A stretch of 16,001 nucleotides of DNA from CAYVQE01 sp964633205 (GTDB taxonomy: Bacteria > Myxococcota > B64-G9): contig CAZWFN010000143.1 in the NCBI GenBank assembly GCA_964633205.1, forward strand, positions 1 to 16,001, read 5' to 3'. The notes under the pieces were generated by a model. That model ran no database searches. It was given only the letters and a program-made list of their open reading frames with translations, and was not told the DNA's origin. Positions within the stretch are counted from its first letter, which is position 1. Each line of letters starts with the position of its first letter. The position numbers were made by a program, and so were the translations under genes. Below are positions 7,180 to 14,467 of the stretch, piece after piece.

Positions 7180-9174
7180 ATGCGAGTCAGCGCAGCGATG
7201 GTGGCGGGCCTGATCGCGGCGGCCTGGGCCGCGGCCGCCGGGGCCGGCACCCGGCCGCCCGAGCCACGCCCGGCACCGGTTGCAACGGCGGCGCGCTCGG
7301 TCCACCAGCTCGAGCTGGAGCGCCACCGGCGGCAGCCGCCGCCACCGCGGCTGCTGCCCGATCCGATGGACCTGGCCCGGGCCCGCACCCGGGCGCTCAG
7401 CCGGGTGGTCTACGGCTATTACCCCTACTGGGTCCACGACCTGACCACCATCCGCTGGGGCCTGCTGACCCACCTGGCCTGGTTCGCGATCGAGATCGAC
7501 GGCCACGGCGAGGTGGTGCACCTGCACGGCTGGCCGGATCACGACACCGTGGCCAGCGCCCAGGCGGCCGGGGTGCGGGTGGACCTGGCCTTTACCCTGT
7601 TCGATGGAGCCGCCATTCGGGCGCTGGTCACCGACGCGGACCGGCGGGCCAATGCCATCGATACCATGATCGAACAGCTCGTCGCCGGCGGCGCCGACGG
7701 CATCGCCATCGACTTCGAGGGACTGATCGCGGGCAGCCGCGAGGGCTTCACCCTCTTCGTGCGCGAGCTGCGCCAGACGCTCGACGCCCGCGGCCACCCG
7801 CAGGCCGAGATCAGCATCGCCGGTCCGGCGGTCGACTGGAGCGACCAGTTCGACCTCGACGCCCTGCTCGACTGGGCGGACTGGTACTTCATCATGGGCT
7901 ACGGCTATTTCTGGAGCGGCTCGGCCCGAGCCGGGCCCACCGGCATGCTGCGCACGGCGGCGGCCTGGCAGTCCATCCAGACCCGCTCCATGCTGCGCAG
8001 CCTGGCCGAGTACTCGCTGCAGATACCGGCCGCCAAGCGCCGTCAGATCCTCCACGGCGTGCCCTACTACGGCCGCTGGTGGCGCACCGAATCGGACGCC
8101 ATGGGCGCGGCCACGGCGGGCGACGAGGGCCCGGTGACCTACAGCGCGGCGCGGGCCGACCTGGAAGCCGGCCAACAGCGGCGCTGGGCGCCCGGGGTGG
8201 CCAACCCCTGGTACGCCTGGCAGGACGCCGGCGGCTGGAACCAGGTCTGGTACGACGATGCCGAGAGCCTGGCGGCCAAGTACGCCTTGCTGCTGGAGCA
8301 GGATCTGGGCGGCGTCGGCATCTGGGCGCTGAACTACGATGCGCCCCACGCCGAGCTGTGGGATCTGCTGGCGGCCACCTTCGAGCAGGAGCCGGCCCCG
8401 GTGGCCGGGGATCGCAAGGCCCCGCTGCTGATCGACGCCTTCCCGTACAGCGATGCGCGCGACACCCGCGACGGACCGGCGCGCTACTTCAATTTCTACA
8501 GCTGCCGGCCGGATCTGCCCGAGTACGGCCGCGAGTGGGTCTACCAGGTGCACGTCTGCCAGCCGGGCCGGCTGACGGCCAGCGTGCCGGAGTATGCCGA
8601 CCGCGATCCGGACCTGCACCTGTTGGATGCACCACTGCAGTCGGCCTGCCTGGCGCGGGCCCACCTGGATCTGGAGGCCGAGCTGCAGTCCGGGGCCTAC
8701 TGGCTGGTGGTCGACACCTTTGTCGAGGATGCGGTCGAGCTGGCCGGCCCCTACAGTCTGGAGGTCGACTTCACGCCGGAACCCGGCAGCCGGCCCTGTG
8801 CCGAGCACCTGGTCTGCCGGGCCGGAGAATGCGTCTGTGAGCAGGCCGGGCTCAGCGATTGCGCGGGCGCCTGCGTCGATCTTCAGATCGACGACGACCA
8901 CTGCGGCAGCTGCGGCCACGCCTGCCCACCCGGCCAGCACTGCCAGTCGGGCGCCTGCACGGACGACGCCGCGCCCGACGGCGGATCCGGAGACGGCGCG
9001 GCGGACGGCGCTGAAGACGGCGGGGACGCCGGCCGGGACGCGGGGATCGATGAGGCTGCGAGCGGCGGCTGCGGCTGCGCGACGCGCTCCCCGGCCCCGT
9101 GGGGCTGGGGCTGCTGGCTGCTGGCCCTGCTCGCCCGCCGGCGCAGCCGGCGGCCGGGGCCCTGTGGCGGGTAG
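7180..9174 (+). CDS. Secreted GH18-like protein with Cys-rich region and MYXO-CTERM tail
   Basis: A 664-residue protein with a Sec signal peptide (residues 1-23) and GAGGAGG RBS. Residues 75-405 resemble a GH18 TIM barrel of the SleL/YaaH-like type: VVYGYYPYWV at the first strand, DGIAIDFEG (173-181) with the catalytic Glu180, YFIMGYGY (236-243), and a closing GGVGIWALNYD strand with Trp. The canonical second acidic residue of the motif (DGxDxDxE) is replaced by Ala176, so chitinase-type activity is uncertain. Residues about 420-530 look like a PPC-type beta-sandwich. About 543-597 is Cys-rich (CGSCGHACPPGQHC). A Gly/Asp-rich spacer leads to CGC (631-633), a hydrophobic helix (WGWGCWLLALLA) and RRRSRR, the MYXO-CTERM layout that anchors or processes proteins at the cell surface. 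Probably acts on surface or extracellular glycans. It is followed 4 bp later by the patatin gene. Confidence 0.82.
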   Translation: MRVSAAMVAGLIAAAWAAAAGAGTRPPEPRPAPVATAARSVHQLELERHRRQPPPPRLLPDPMDLARARTRALSRVVYGYYPYWVHDLTTIRWGLLTHLAWFAIEIDGHGEVVHLHGWPDHDTVASAQAAGVRVDLAFTLFDGAAIRALVTDADRRANAIDTMIEQLVAGGADGIAIDFEGLIAGSREGFTLFVRELRQTLDARGHPQAEISIAGPAVDWSDQFDLDALLDWADWYFIMGYGYFWSGSARAGPTGMLRTAAAWQSIQTRSMLRSLAEYSLQIPAAKRRQILHGVPYYGRWWRTESDAMGAATAGDEGPVTYSAARADLEAGQQRRWAPGVANPWYAWQDAGGWNQVWYDDAESLAAKYALLLEQDLGGVGIWALNYDAPHAELWDLLAATFEQEPAPVAGDRKAPLLIDAFPYSDARDTRDGPARYFNFYSCRPDLPEYGREWVYQVHVCQPGRLTASVPEYADRDPDLHLLDAPLQSACLARAHLDLEAELQSGAYWLVVDTFVEDAVELAGPYSLEVDFTPEPGSRPCAEHLVCRAGECVCEQAGLSDCAGACVDLQIDDDHCGSCGHACPPGQHCQSGACTDDAAPDGGSGDGAADGAEDGGDAGRDAGIDEAASGGCGCATRSPAPWGWGCWLLALLARRRSRRPGPCGG

Positions 9175-9178
9175 AGCG

Positions 9179-9949
9179 ATGGCAGCCGCCGGGATCACCC
9201 TGCAGCGTTGGCTGCGCCAAGAGCCGTTCATGCTGGGGCTGTCGTCCGGCTTCTTCGGCTTCTTCGCCCACACCGGCCTGGTGAGCGCGCTCGAGCAGCG
9301 CGGGCTGGCCCCGAGCCGCATCGCCGGCTCGAGCGCCGGCGCCCTGGTGGGCGGTCTGTGGGCCGCCGGGCTGCCGGCCGGCCAGATCCGAAATGCCCTG
9401 CTCGGCCTGCGCCGGGCCGATTTCTGGGATCCGCGGCCCGGCCCGGGCCTGCTGCGCGGGCGGCTGTTCAGGCGCTTGCTGGAGGAGCTGTTGCCGGTGA
9501 CGCGCTTCGAGCAGTGCCGCATCCCGCTGGCCGTGTCGGCGGTCGATGCGCTGCGGCGCCGGGTGGTGGTGCTCGATCGCGGTGAGCTGGCACCGGCCAT
9601 CTGCGCCGCCTGTGCGGTGCCGCTGCTGTTCCAGCCGGTCCGGCTGCAGGGCCGCTTGCTGGTCGACGGCGGCCTGCTCGACCGCCACGGCCTGAGCGGG
9701 CTGCCGGCCGGCCGGCTGCTCTACCACCACCTGGCCTCGCGCTCGCCCTGGCGCCGCAGCAGCAGCTCGGCGCTGCGGCCGCCCGAGCGGCCGCAGACGA
9801 CCAGCCTGATCCTGGGCGGCCTGCCCCGGCTGGGCCCCTTCCGGCTGGCGGACGCGCCGCGGGCCTATGCCCTGGCGCACCGGGCTGCCCAGCGGGCGCT
9901 GGATGCGACCGTGGCCGGAGGCCGGGTGGCGATCGAAGCCACGGAGTGA
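9179..9949 (+). CDS. Patatin-like phospholipase
   Basis: A 256-residue acyl hydrolase of the patatin family when started at the ATG at 9179. An in-frame GTG at 9164 would add five residues and overlap the upstream gene; neither has a strong RBS, which fits translational coupling to the GH18-like gene ending at 9174. GLSSGFFGFFAHTGL (residues 20-34) fills the place of the Gly-rich oxyanion loop. The nucleophile elbow is GSSAG (50-54, Ser52), and the catalytic Asp163 lies in VDGG (162-165), so both dyad residues are present. Patatins cleave acyl esters of membrane or neutral lipids. There is no signal peptide, so it should be cytoplasmic or membrane-associated. The next gene encodes a Tam41-like CDP-DAG synthase, suggesting a role in phospholipid turnover. 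Substrate unknown. Confidence 0.88.
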   Translation: MAAAGITLQRWLRQEPFMLGLSSGFFGFFAHTGLVSALEQRGLAPSRIAGSSAGALVGGLWAAGLPAGQIRNALLGLRRADFWDPRPGPGLLRGRLFRRLLEELLPVTRFEQCRIPLAVSAVDALRRRVVVLDRGELAPAICAACAVPLLFQPVRLQGRLLVDGGLLDRHGLSGLPAGRLLYHHLASRSPWRRSSSSALRPPERPQTTSLILGGLPRLGPFRLADAPRAYALAHRAAQRALDATVAGGRVAIEATE

Positions 9950-10027
9950 CGAGTCGATCCCGGCCGGCACGATGCGCCGCCAGCGTCGGCCCGGGCCCGG
10001 CGGCCGGGAAATGGAGGAGTAGAGGTC

Positions 10028-11005
10028 ATGCGGGATGTCGAGATGATCGTCGCCGACAAGGTGCTCGAGCCGCCGGCGGTCGAGGTGACGGAGTTCGTCG
10101 AGCCGATCGTGGCGCGCTACGGCGACAAGCTGGTCGGCGTGTTCATGTACGGCTCCATGCTCAGCCAGGTGACCGCGGCGGCGGATAGCTTTCCAGATTT
10201 TTTCGTGATCACAGATGGTTACGCCGGCGTATTCGATGACTGGCGCCACCGTGCCAGCGCCTATCCGCTGCCGCCGCACATCTACCGCCTGCGCCTGGAC
10301 GACGGCCGCCACGCCAAGTACAACCTGGTCTCGCTGCAGCGCTTCCGCCAGGAGACCTCACGCTGGGCCAGCGACATCTATATCCTGGGCCGCTTCGGCA
10401 AGCGCACCGCCCTGGTCTGGAGCCGCGACGCGGCGGCCCGGCGCGAGCTGACCGGCTGCTGCTTCTCGGCCATGGCCAACGTGGCGGTCTGGACCCTGCG
10501 CGGCATGACCGCCGAATTCGACGAGGCCGCGTTCACGCTGGCTTGCCTGAACATCTCCTACGCCGGTGAGACCCGGGTGGAGGCCAGCTCCAAGGTCCCG
10601 AAGCTCTACCGGGCCGAGGCCGATTTCTACGATGCGGTCTACCCGCAGCTGCTGCGGCGCTGGCCCGGTTGCCGCCGCCTGGCCGAGCCGATCGGCGCCG
10701 GGCGCTACCGGCCCAGCGGCGGTGAGGGCGAGCGCTGGCTGCGGCGCCAGGCCTTCGAGTGGTTCCTCACGGCCAGCCGGGTGCGCGGGGTGCTGCGCTG
10801 GCCCAAGTTCCTGCTGACGGTCGAGGGCTGGGTCGACATCATCCTGGCCAAGATTGAGCGCACCAAGGGCATCCGGCTCGATCCCAGCCCCATCGCCAGG
10901 CGCTACCCCTTGGTCTTCGGCTGGCCCTACTTCTTCCGCCTGCTGCGCCAGGGCGCCATCGGGGCCACCCCATCCGATGCCCGAATAGACAAAATTACCC
11001 AATAA
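10028..11005 (+). CDS. Tam41/MMP37-family protein, putative phosphatidate cytidylyltransferase
   Basis: A 325-residue protein with GGAGGAG and AGAGG upstream of the ATG at 10028. It aligns by eye with mitochondrial Tam41/TAMM41, which makes CDP-diacylglycerol from CTP and phosphatidic acid. The matching blocks, in the same order, are: FMYGS (39-43, cf. FVYGSG), PDFFVITDG (56-64, the nucleotidyltransferase Asp region, cf. LDFVFTVDD), AKYNLVS (96-102, cf. IKYGVIS), RWASDIYILGRFGK (112-125, cf. NWNNLYIAGRLQK), LNISYAGETRV (174-184, cf. AGLSYSGDFRM), an FYDAVYPQLL helix (200-209) and RTKGIRL (278-284, cf. STKGIF). The comparison is from memory, not a computed alignment. No transmembrane segment is obvious, as in Tam41, which associates peripherally. 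It follows the patatin gene by 78 bp. A short AT-rich codon run (about 10189-10225) encodes the active-site strand. It could instead be a divergent nucleotidyltransferase with another substrate. Confidence 0.72.
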   Translation: MRDVEMIVADKVLEPPAVEVTEFVEPIVARYGDKLVGVFMYGSMLSQVTAAADSFPDFFVITDGYAGVFDDWRHRASAYPLPPHIYRLRLDDGRHAKYNLVSLQRFRQETSRWASDIYILGRFGKRTALVWSRDAAARRELTGCCFSAMANVAVWTLRGMTAEFDEAAFTLACLNISYAGETRVEASSKVPKLYRAEADFYDAVYPQLLRRWPGCRRLAEPIGAGRYRPSGGEGERWLRRQAFEWFLTASRVRGVLRWPKFLLTVEGWVDIILAKIERTKGIRLDPSPIARRYPLVFGWPYFFRLLRQGAIGATPSDARIDKITQ

Positions 11006-11021
11006 ATACAAGGTGTTTTTT

Positions 11022-11055
11022 GGTCCGGCGGCGAAGTCGGAAACGGGCCTTTTTT
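11022..11055 (+). terminator. Candidate intrinsic terminator after the Tam41-like gene
   Basis: GGTCCG (11022-11027) pairs with CGGGCC (11044-11049) in a 6-bp stem including one G-U pair. It is followed at once by a T6 run (11050-11055), 17 bp downstream of the TAA. The 16-nt loop is long, so folding strength is moderate. It would separate the upstream lipid genes from the acyl-CoA dehydrogenase. Confidence 0.5.
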
Positions 11056-11057
11056 GT

Positions 11058-11087
11058 ATTGACTGTCTAGTCAATCAGCGCTAGACT
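11058..11087 (+). promoter_or_regulatory. Promoter with overlapping palindromic operator upstream of acyl-CoA dehydrogenase
   Basis: TTGACT (11059-11064), 17 nt and TAGACT (11082-11087) form a good sigma70-type promoter. The -35 is one arm of a perfect inverted repeat, ATTGACT-GTCT-AGTCAAT (11058-11075, 7-bp arms). A dimeric regulator bound there would block RNA polymerase. Palindromes of this size over fatty-acid catabolic promoters are typical of TetR-family regulators. No regulator gene lies in the window. Confidence 0.6.
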
Positions 11088-11103
11088 CGCTGCGTCAAAC
11101 TCC

Positions 11104-11138
11104 GGGATCAGCGCGATCCCTTCCCCCTCGGAAGGAGG
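11104..11138 (+). promoter_or_regulatory. Leader hairpins overlapping the acyl-CoA dehydrogenase ribosome binding site
   Basis: Hairpin 1 is GGGATC (11104-11109)/GATCCC (11115-11120) with a 5-nt loop. Hairpin 2 is CCTTCC (11119-11124)/GGAAGG (11130-11135) with a 5-nt loop. They share 2 nt, and hairpin 2 covers the first part of the AAGGAGG Shine-Dalgarno (11132-11138). The pairing is exact; a regulatory role is inference. Confidence 0.35.
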
Positions 11139-11144
11139 CCTTGG

Positions 11145-13004
11145 ATGAGTCCCTACGCCGTCGACAAACGCGACCTGCAGTTCGTCCTCTACGAGTACCT
11201 GGACGTCGCCGAGCGGCTGTGCAAGCTGCCCCATTACAGCGATTTCGATCGCGAGACCTTCGACATGGTGCTCGACACCACCATCAAGCTGTGCACCGAC
11301 GTCATCAGCCCGCTCAACACGGTGATGGACCGCGAGGGCTTGAAGTTCGAGAACAACCAGGTGATCACCCCCGAGGGCTACCGGGCCGCTTACGAGCAGC
11401 TGTGCGAGAACGGCCTGGCCGCCCCGGCCAACAACGCCGAGCTCGGCGGCGGCGGCCTGCCGCACACGGTCAACACCGCCCTGACCGAGATCCTGATCTC
11501 GGCCTCGGTGGCCTTCGCCATGACGCCCGGGCTGACCATGGCCGCCGCCCATGTCATCGAGTTGTTCGGCACCGACGCGCTGCGCGATCTGTACTGCGAG
11601 CGCATGTACACCGGGCAGTGGACCGGCACCATGTGCCTGACCGAGTCCAGCGCCGGCTCGGCGGTCGGCGATCTGAAGTCCAAGGCCACCCGCGACGGCG
11701 ACAGCTACCTGATCGAGGGCGAGAAGATCTTCATCTCCTCCGGCGAGCACGACCTGGCCGACAACATAGTCCACCTGGTGCTGGCCCGCATCGAGGGCGC
11801 GCCCAAGGGCATCAAGGGCGTCAGCCTGTTCCTGGTGCCCAAGGTCCTGCCGGGAGACGACGGCAGCCTGGGCGAGACCAACAACGTGGTCTGCGGCAAC
11901 ATCGAGCACAAGATGGGCATCAAGGGCTCGCCCACCTGCACCATGGTCTTCGGCGCCGACGGGCCCTGCCGCGGTTGGCTGATCGGCGAGGAGCACCAGG
12001 GCATCCGCTACATGTTCCAGATGATGAACGAGGCCCGCATCGGCGTCGGTATGCAGGGGCTGGGCTGCGCGGCGGGCTCCTACCAGGAGGCGCTGCAGTA
12101 TGCCAACGAGCGCGTGCAGGGCGTGGACGTGGCCGACATGAAGAACGTCGATGCGCCGCGGGTGCCGATCATCAGCCACCCCGACGTGCGCCGCAACCTG
12201 TTGACCATGAAGGCCTTCTGCGAGGGCATGCGGGCCATGCTCTACGCGGCGGCGCAGTACGCCGACCTGGCGCTGTGCAGCGAGGACGAGCAGGAGCGCC
12301 AGAAGTACGAGAACATGCTGCAGCTGGCCACGCCCATCTGCAAGGCCTACTGCTCTGACTGGGGCTTCCGCATGACCGAGATCGGCATCCAGGTCTTCGG
12401 CGGCTACGGCTACACCCAGGAGTATCCCCAGGAGCAGTACTGCCGCGACGCCAAGATCGCCTCGATCTACGAGGGCACCAACGGCATTCAGGCGTTGGAC
12501 CTGCTGGGACGCAAGGTGTCCGGCAAGGGCGGCCTGATGTTCATGACCTACCTGATGCACATCAACGACTTCATCAACGACCAGGGCGAGCACCCTGCGG
12601 TGGGCCCCTACATCGCCAAGCTGGCCGAAGCCCGCGACACCCTGAGCCAGACGGTGATGGGCTTCCAGAAGGCGGGCATGGAGGGCGATACCTACTATCC
12701 GGTGCTCAACGCCACGCCGTTTTTGGAGATGTTCGGCCACATCGTCATGGCCTATCACCTGTGCGCCATGGCCGTGGTGGCCCAGGGCAAGCTGGACGCC
12801 ATCTTCGAGCAGGCCGGCGCCGGCGACGACGAGGCGCGCCAGCGGGTCATCGCCGAGAACGCCGAGGCGGCCTACTACGACGGCAAGGTCAAGTCGATGC
12901 GCTTCTTCGTCGACAACTACCTGCCGCACGCCAAGGCCATCGCCGCCACCATCGAGTCCGGCGACCGCAGCCCACTCGAGATCACCTTCCCCGAGACCGC
13001 TTGA
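11145..13004 (+). CDS. Acyl-CoA dehydrogenase, large (DmdC/FadE-like) subfamily
   Basis: A 619-residue FAD enzyme expected to form the alpha-beta double bond of an acyl-CoA thioester. AAGGAGG lies 6 nt before the ATG at 11145. The length of about 600 residues and the added N- and C-terminal domains place it in the large subfamily with DmdC and FadE5-like enzymes rather than the 380-residue classical type. An N-terminal extension covers 1-40, followed by the helical domain, the FAD/substrate-binding TMCLTESSAGS (about 162-172) and GIKGSPTCTM in the beta domain. The C-terminal helical domain has GGYGYTQEYPQEQYCRDAKI and IYEGTNGIQ. Glu443 in YEGTNG is the probable catalytic base. Residues 465-610 form the extra C-terminal domain of this group. 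No partner oxidation genes are adjacent, so it appears monocistronic. Substrate chain length cannot be told from sequence; a methylthio- or branched acyl-CoA is also possible. Confidence 0.93.
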   Translation: MSPYAVDKRDLQFVLYEYLDVAERLCKLPHYSDFDRETFDMVLDTTIKLCTDVISPLNTVMDREGLKFENNQVITPEGYRAAYEQLCENGLAAPANNAELGGGGLPHTVNTALTEILISASVAFAMTPGLTMAAAHVIELFGTDALRDLYCERMYTGQWTGTMCLTESSAGSAVGDLKSKATRDGDSYLIEGEKIFISSGEHDLADNIVHLVLARIEGAPKGIKGVSLFLVPKVLPGDDGSLGETNNVVCGNIEHKMGIKGSPTCTMVFGADGPCRGWLIGEEHQGIRYMFQMMNEARIGVGMQGLGCAAGSYQEALQYANERVQGVDVADMKNVDAPRVPIISHPDVRRNLLTMKAFCEGMRAMLYAAAQYADLALCSEDEQERQKYENMLQLATPICKAYCSDWGFRMTEIGIQVFGGYGYTQEYPQEQYCRDAKIASIYEGTNGIQALDLLGRKVSGKGGLMFMTYLMHINDFINDQGEHPAVGPYIAKLAEARDTLSQTVMGFQKAGMEGDTYYPVLNATPFLEMFGHIVMAYHLCAMAVVAQGKLDAIFEQAGAGDDEARQRVIAENAEAAYYDGKVKSMRFFVDNYLPHAKAIAATIESGDRSPLEITFPETA

Positions 13005-13019
13005 TCCGGAAGCGGGACA

Positions 13020-13056
13020 CCACCCGCGTCGGTTCCACGGAGCCGGCAGCGGGTGG
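13020..13056. terminator. Strong two-part hairpin between convergent genes
   Basis: The outer stem CCACCCGC (13020-13027)/GCGGGTGG (13049-13056) is perfect over 8 bp. The inner stem CGGTTCC (13030-13036)/GGAGCCG (13039-13045) has one G-U pair, with only a 2-nt apex (it may open slightly). It lies between the stops of the acyl-CoA dehydrogenase (13004) and the MerR-like gene (13088). No T run follows on either strand, so a bidirectional or Rho-assisted end is more likely than a classical intrinsic terminator. Confidence 0.5.
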
Positions 13057-13087
13057 CTGAACCGGCGCTCCCTGCCCGCAGATCAGC

Positions 13088-13435
13088 TCAGAACGGCTCG
13101 TCTTCGATGGAGTCCAACAGACCGCGTAGCTCGTCGAGCAGGCCCTGCTGGTGGGCTTGCTGCAACAGCCGGGACAGACGGCTGCGCACCCCCAGCAGCC
13201 GGCCGCGCAAGCGCAGGATGATCTCGGCGCCGGCCGGGTTGACGTCGAGCTCACGCACCAGGATGGTGTAGACCCGCAAGCGATCGATGTCGTCGGGCGC
13301 GTAGGCCCGCTCCTTGCCGGGCCGTCGCACCGGAAAGACGATCTCGAGCTCCTCGAGCCGATCGAGCAAGCGGCCGTCGAGATCGAGCCGGCGGCAAACG
13401 GTTCGTCTGGTGATGAGCCCCGTGCTGCGCCCCAC
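13088..13435 (-). CDS. MerR-type regulator / CbpM-like chaperone modulator
   Basis: A 115-residue protein. I place the start at the GTG at 13435 because GGGAGG sits exactly 6 nt upstream; an alternative GTG at 13453 overlaps the dnaJ stop (GTGA) and would add six residues. ITRRTVCRRLDLDGRLLDRLEEL is a MerR-type helix-turn-helix. RAYAPDDIDRLRVYTILVRELDVNPAGAEIILRLRGRL is the wing and following helices, the pattern shared by HspR and CbpM. The C-terminal helix (SRLSRLLQQAHQQGLLDELRGLL) could dimerise or contact the J protein. It is last in the dnaK-hsp20-dnaJ cluster, the position held by hspR in actinobacteria and by cbpM after cbpA in enterobacteria. It may repress the cluster (HspR role) or modulate the DnaJ protein directly (CbpM role). 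I cannot decide between these. Confidence 0.82.
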   Translation of the reverse strand: MGRSTGLITRRTVCRRLDLDGRLLDRLEELEIVFPVRRPGKERAYAPDDIDRLRVYTILVRELDVNPAGAEIILRLRGRLLGVRSRLSRLLQQAHQQGLLDELRGLLDSIEDEPF

Positions 13436-13449
13436 CGCGGTCCTCCCGG

Positions 13450-14442
13450 TCACTCGTAAGATTTTAGTTTTTCGACCAGGGCGCGGCCCTCGTCGTCGAG
13501 CTTGCGCGGCACGCGTACCTTGATCCGGGCGAACAGATCGCCGCGGCCGCCGCCCTTGCGCGGCAAACCCTTGCCCGCCAATCGTAGTCGCTGGCCGCCC
13601 TGGGTGCCGGCCGGAACCGTCATCTCCACCGAGCCCTCGAGCGTGGGCACCTGTACCTTGCCGCCCAGGGCGGCCAGGCTGAAGGCGACCGCTACATCGG
13701 AGGTCAGGTTCGCGCCGTCGCGGGTGAATCGGCTGTCTTCCTCGTACAGGATCTCGATCAGCAGGTCGCCGGGCGGCCCCCCCTGCAGCCCTGGAGCGCC
13801 CTTGCCCGACAACCGGATCTTCTGGCCTTCGCGCACGCCGGCCGGGATCTTGACCGTCAGCTTCTCGCTGCGGCCCTCGCCGGTGGTCAGGTTGATGCTG
13901 CGCTCGGCACCGCGGACCGCGTCGCTCATGGGCACCGCCAGCCGGGCGGTGCTGTCCTCGCCCTTGGTCGGCCCCCGCGGCCGCCGCCGGCTGCGGCCGG
14001 AAAAGCCGCCCATGCCGCCGCCGAACATGCCGCCGAGCAGATCCTCCAAATCGATGTCGCCGCCGCCGGTGGTGGTATAGTGGACGCCGCCACCGCCGGG
14101 AAAGCCGCCGCCCGGAAAGCCACCACCGCCGAAGCCACCGCCGCCACCGGGAAAGCCCCAGGCTCCGGCGCCAGCGCCCGCACCGGCCCCGCCGCCGGGC
14201 GGGGCGCCTTCCTTGAAGCCGGCCTTCCACGCCTGGTGGCCCACCCGGTCGTACTGGGCGCGTTTCTTTTTGTCGCCCAGCACCTCGTAGGCCTCGCTGA
14301 TCTCCTTGAAGCGGCTCTCGGCTTGGCTGTCGCCAGGGTTGACGTCCGGATGGTACTTGCGCGCCAACTTGCGGTAGGCGGTCTTGATTTCCTTCTCGTT
14401 GGCGTTCTTCTTCACGCCCAGGGTGTCGTAGAAATCGCCCAT
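13450..14442 (-). CDS. dnaJ: DnaJ-family co-chaperone, class B (CbpA-like, no zinc finger)
   Basis: A 330-residue Hsp40 that should stimulate the ATPase of the DnaK encoded upstream and deliver substrates. Residues 4-66 are the J domain (DFYDTLGV, YRKLARKYHPDVNPGD, AYEVLGD) with HPD at 31-33. Residues 82-148 are an unusually long Gly-rich region with repeated GGGGFPGGGF blocks. There are no CxxCxGxG zinc-finger repeats, so this is class B like CbpA rather than canonical DnaJ. The two C-terminal beta-sandwich substrate domains occupy about 160-320 (LTVKIPAGVREGQKIRLSGKG, then VPAGTQGGQRLRLAGKG and KGGGRGDLFARIKVRVP). It starts 26 bp after the small heat-shock gene and its stop is 15 bp before the chosen MerR-like start, so the three are one operon. 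Confidence 0.93.
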   Translation of the reverse strand: MGDFYDTLGVKKNANEKEIKTAYRKLARKYHPDVNPGDSQAESRFKEISEAYEVLGDKKKRAQYDRVGHQAWKAGFKEGAPPGGGAGAGAGAGAWGFPGGGGGFGGGGFPGGGFPGGGGVHYTTTGGGDIDLEDLLGGMFGGGMGGFSGRSRRRPRGPTKGEDSTARLAVPMSDAVRGAERSINLTTGEGRSEKLTVKIPAGVREGQKIRLSGKGAPGLQGGPPGDLLIEILYEEDSRFTRDGANLTSDVAVAFSLAALGGKVQVPTLEGSVEMTVPAGTQGGQRLRLAGKGLPRKGGGRGDLFARIKVRVPRKLDDEGRALVEKLKSYE

Positions 14443-14467
14443 GGATGCGCTGCTCTCGTTCTCCGAC

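Noticed and set aside
6643..9600. Very long open frame (985 codons) on the minus strand
   Set aside because: It is antisense to the GH18-like and patatin genes, which have clear domains and catalytic motifs. Its composition is typical of the mirror frame in high-GC DNA, with no recognisable domain.
13088..14230. Possible 380-residue fusion of dnaJ-region sequence with the MerR-like protein
   Set aside because: Upstream of about 13453 this frame is an out-of-frame shadow of dnaJ with Arg/Gly-rich nonsense; only the last 115 codons have a helix-turn-helix and a proper RBS.
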